Assembly: GCA_018700215.1 (NCBI GenBank)
Contig: JABIST010000324.1
Location: 1-6,665, forward strand
Origin: Dehalococcoidia bacterium
Lineage (GTDB): Bacteria > Chloroflexota > Dehalococcoidia > UBA2979
DNA: 6,665 nucleotides
Direction of reading: 5' to 3'
Shown here: piece after piece, positions 5,224 to 6,665 of the stretch
Position numbering within the stretch: the stretch's first letter is position 1
Layout of the letters: each line of letters opens with the position of its first letter
Translations under genes and position numbers: made by a program
The notes under the pieces: model-generated
What the model was told of the DNA's origin: nothing
What the model saw: the letters and a program-made list of their open reading frames with translations, nothing else
The model's database searches: none

Positions 5224-6186
5224 ATGGGTATCCATTGGTTTGACGAAGGACCTACCGAGGTCGCGAGCGTCGGCGGCAAAGGCTCGAGCCTGCTCGAGAT
5301 GATGAACGCCGGCCTCCCGGTCCCGCCCGGCTTTTGCATCGATGTCGAGGGGTACCGCAGCTTCGAGGACGCCGCGGGGCTCGCTCCGCTCGTCTCGCAG
5401 CTCGCTGAGGCGCCCGCGCTCACCAGCCCCAGCGGAGCGGCCGAAGCGGTCTTACCGCTGCAGGATCGGCTCGGGAGCACGATGCTCCCGGCCGCCCTCC
5501 GTTCGGAGATCGAGGATGCGTACGATGACCTCTGCGATCGCGTCACTACCAGCTGTCTCGTTGCCTCCCGTTCCTCGGCCGTCTGCGAGGATGGCGCAAC
5601 CACCTCCTTCGCCGGCATCTATGAGACCTACCTCCACCTTGAGGGTGCCGAGCCGGTCTCCAGTTCAGTGCTCGACTGCTACCGCGCGCTCTGGGATCCG
5701 CGGGCGGTGCAGTACCGTGCGGCACGGGGGATCGACCAGACCGCCGAGCAGATGGCAGTCGTCGTCATGAGCATGATCCCGGCTGACGTGGCCGGTGTGG
5801 CTTTCTCCGCCAACCCGATCAGCGGAGAGCGCCGCGAGGTTCTGATTAATGCCTCGTGGGGGCTCGGCGAAGCGGTGGTCAGCGGCCAGGTGATGCCGGA
5901 CAACGTCGTCGCCTCCAAGCAGGACGGCGGCGTGATCGCATACGAGGTCGGCGACAAATCAATCGAGATCGTCCTCAACGAGGCTGCGGGCTCCGGGACC
6001 ATCCAGCGCTCCGTGGATCCGGCCCGCGCCGCCGAGGCCTGCTTGAGCGAGGACGACGTCGCCGCCGTGACCGAGCTGGCACGACGAGCGGAGGAGCACT
6101 ACGGCCTGCCGCAGGACATCGAGTTCGCGCGCGTGGGCGCCGATTGGTTCCTGCTTCAGTCACGCCCGATCACCGGCCTCAGTTAG
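5224..6186 (+). CDS. PEP synthase/PPDK-type ATP-grasp subunit (PEP/pyruvate-binding domain protein)
   Basis: A 320-residue stand-alone ATP-binding domain, the same size as the N-terminal domain of rifampicin phosphotransferase or PEP synthase. Landmarks in order: SVGGKGSSL at 15-23 with Lys19; LPVPPGFCI at 31-39; RSSAVCEDG at 116-124 with Arg116 and Glu122; SFAGIYETYL at 128-137; the VAGVAFSANPISG stretch at 189-201; NASWGLGEAVVSG at 209-221; and DIEF (298-301) with LLQSRP (310-315) near the end, supplying Glu300, Gln312 and Arg314. These are the usual ATP and metal ligands and all appear intact. It would transfer the beta-phosphate of ATP to His512 of the preceding subunit, releasing AMP and phosphate. 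It lacks its own histidine and acceptor domains. It begins 83 nt after subunit 1, separated by a strong hairpin, and is followed after 3 nt by the transporter gene. Subunit 2 of phenylphosphate synthase is a biochemical precedent. Confidence 0.88.
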   Translation: MGIHWFDEGPTEVASVGGKGSSLLEMMNAGLPVPPGFCIDVEGYRSFEDAAGLAPLVSQLAEAPALTSPSGAAEAVLPLQDRLGSTMLPAALRSEIEDAYDDLCDRVTTSCLVASRSSAVCEDGATTSFAGIYETYLHLEGAEPVSSSVLDCYRALWDPRAVQYRAARGIDQTAEQMAVVVMSMIPADVAGVAFSANPISGERREVLINASWGLGEAVVSGQVMPDNVVASKQDGGVIAYEVGDKSIEIVLNEAAGSGTIQRSVDPARAAEACLSEDDVAAVTELARRAEEHYGLPQDIEFARVGADWFLLQSRPITGLS

Positions 6187-6189
6187 CGT

Positions 6190-6665
6190 ATGGCCAGCGG
6201 CGCACCGCAGTCCGCTCTGCCGGCAGCAGCCGCAACCGGCATCCCGAGCGAGCGAGTGTTGCTGGCTGCCGTGGCGACCGGCGCGGTGCTGGCACCGCTG
6301 AACTCGACGATGATCGCCGTGGCCCTTCCCGACATTCGGGACGAGTTCGCTCTGAGTCACACGGCGATCGCCTGGCTTGTCTCCAGCTATCTGATCACGA
6401 TGGCAGTCGCGCAGCCCGTCGCCGGGTCGTTGGGCGATCGGATCGGACGCGCACGCGTCCTGAGGTTCGCGCTCTTCGCCTTCCTCGTGGCGTCGCTGGC
6501 GGCCACGCTGGCGCCAACCTTCGAGGTGCTCGTCGCGCTTCGCATCGCGCAGGCTGCCGCCGGCGCCGCGTTGATTCCGAACGGAATGGCGCTGCTCCGT
6601 ATCTTCGTCCCGGAACATCGACTCGGTCGCATCAACGGGCTGTACAACTCGGTGATCGCCGTTGC
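6190..6665 (+). CDS. MFS transporter, drug:H+ antiporter-like, 3'-truncated by window edge
   Basis: First 158 residues of an inner-membrane major facilitator protein; the rest lies beyond the window. A short Ala/Pro-rich cytoplasmic tail (1-20) precedes TM1 (about 21-46), which ends in LNSTMIAVALPDI, like the LDxTIVNVALP motif of 14-helix DHA2 exporters. TM2 is about 57-79. The loop 2-3 motif A is clear: Gly79-Ser-Leu-Gly-Asp83-Arg-Ile-Gly-Arg87. TM3 (about 91-108) and TM4 (about 112-136) follow, the latter with RIAQAAAGAALIP, an Arg118-x-x-Gln motif B of proton antiporters. The start is 3 nt after the previous stop with no Shine-Dalgarno site, so translation is probably coupled to the ATP-grasp gene. 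The likely role is export of the kinase's substrate or product; specificity is unknown. Confidence 0.87.
   Translation, partial: MASGAPQSALPAAAATGIPSERVLLAAVATGAVLAPLNSTMIAVALPDIRDEFALSHTAIAWLVSSYLITMAVAQPVAGSLGDRIGRARVLRFALFAFLVASLAATLAPTFEVLVALRIAQAAAGAALIPNGMALLRIFVPEHRLGRINGLYNSVIAV

Noticed and set aside
6187..6618. Minus-strand frame of about 150 codons over the transporter start
   Set aside because: Plus-strand frame has MFS motifs A and B and hydrophobic helices; the minus frame is low-complexity Arg/Gly/Asp-rich shadow.

Overview
The window comes from a high-GC bacterium. Coding sequence is dense on both strands, mostly with G or C in third codon positions. Shine-Dalgarno sites of the GGAGG type precede most starts, and one good TTGACA-N17-TACAAC promoter is visible. 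Gene content fits an actinobacterium or a Chloroflexota/proteobacterial relative, but nothing here fixes the lineage. No RNA genes, IS elements or CRISPR repeats were seen.

Layout. (1) Bases 1-798, plus strand: the 3' part of a short-chain dehydrogenase/reductase. (2) Bases 795-2552, minus strand: a 585-residue thiamine-diphosphate enzyme whose N-terminal half resembles benzaldehyde lyase. Its stop codon overlaps that of the dehydrogenase in a CTAG. (3) Bases 2553-2751: a strongly strand-biased spacer, G-rich on plus and C-rich on the minus-strand RNA, with a G-quadruplex motif and a 27-bp-period repeat. (4) Bases 2752-3201, minus strand: a MarR-family repressor. (5) Bases 3202-3475: an AT-rich divergent control region with two operator-like sites 30 bp apart and back-to-back promoters. 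It is followed by a leader of about 170 nt holding a hairpin and a 17-codon ORF with a strong ribosome binding site. (6) Bases 3476-6665, plus strand: an operon of three genes, the last cut by the window edge.

The operon is the most interesting part. Its first two genes together equal one ATP-dependent dikinase of the rifampicin phosphotransferase/PEP synthase type, cut in two and in swapped order. The first gene holds a large helical substrate-type domain plus the swivelling phosphohistidine domain (His512). The second holds only the N-terminal ATP-grasp domain. The same split and order are known from phenylphosphate synthase subunits 1 and 2 of Thauera. The third gene, 3 nt further on, begins an MFS exporter of drug:H+ antiporter character. 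My inference is an inducible module: a MarR repressor senses a small (phenolic or antibiotic-like) molecule, the two-subunit kinase phosphorylates it, and the MFS protein exports it or its product. The substrate cannot be read from the sequence.
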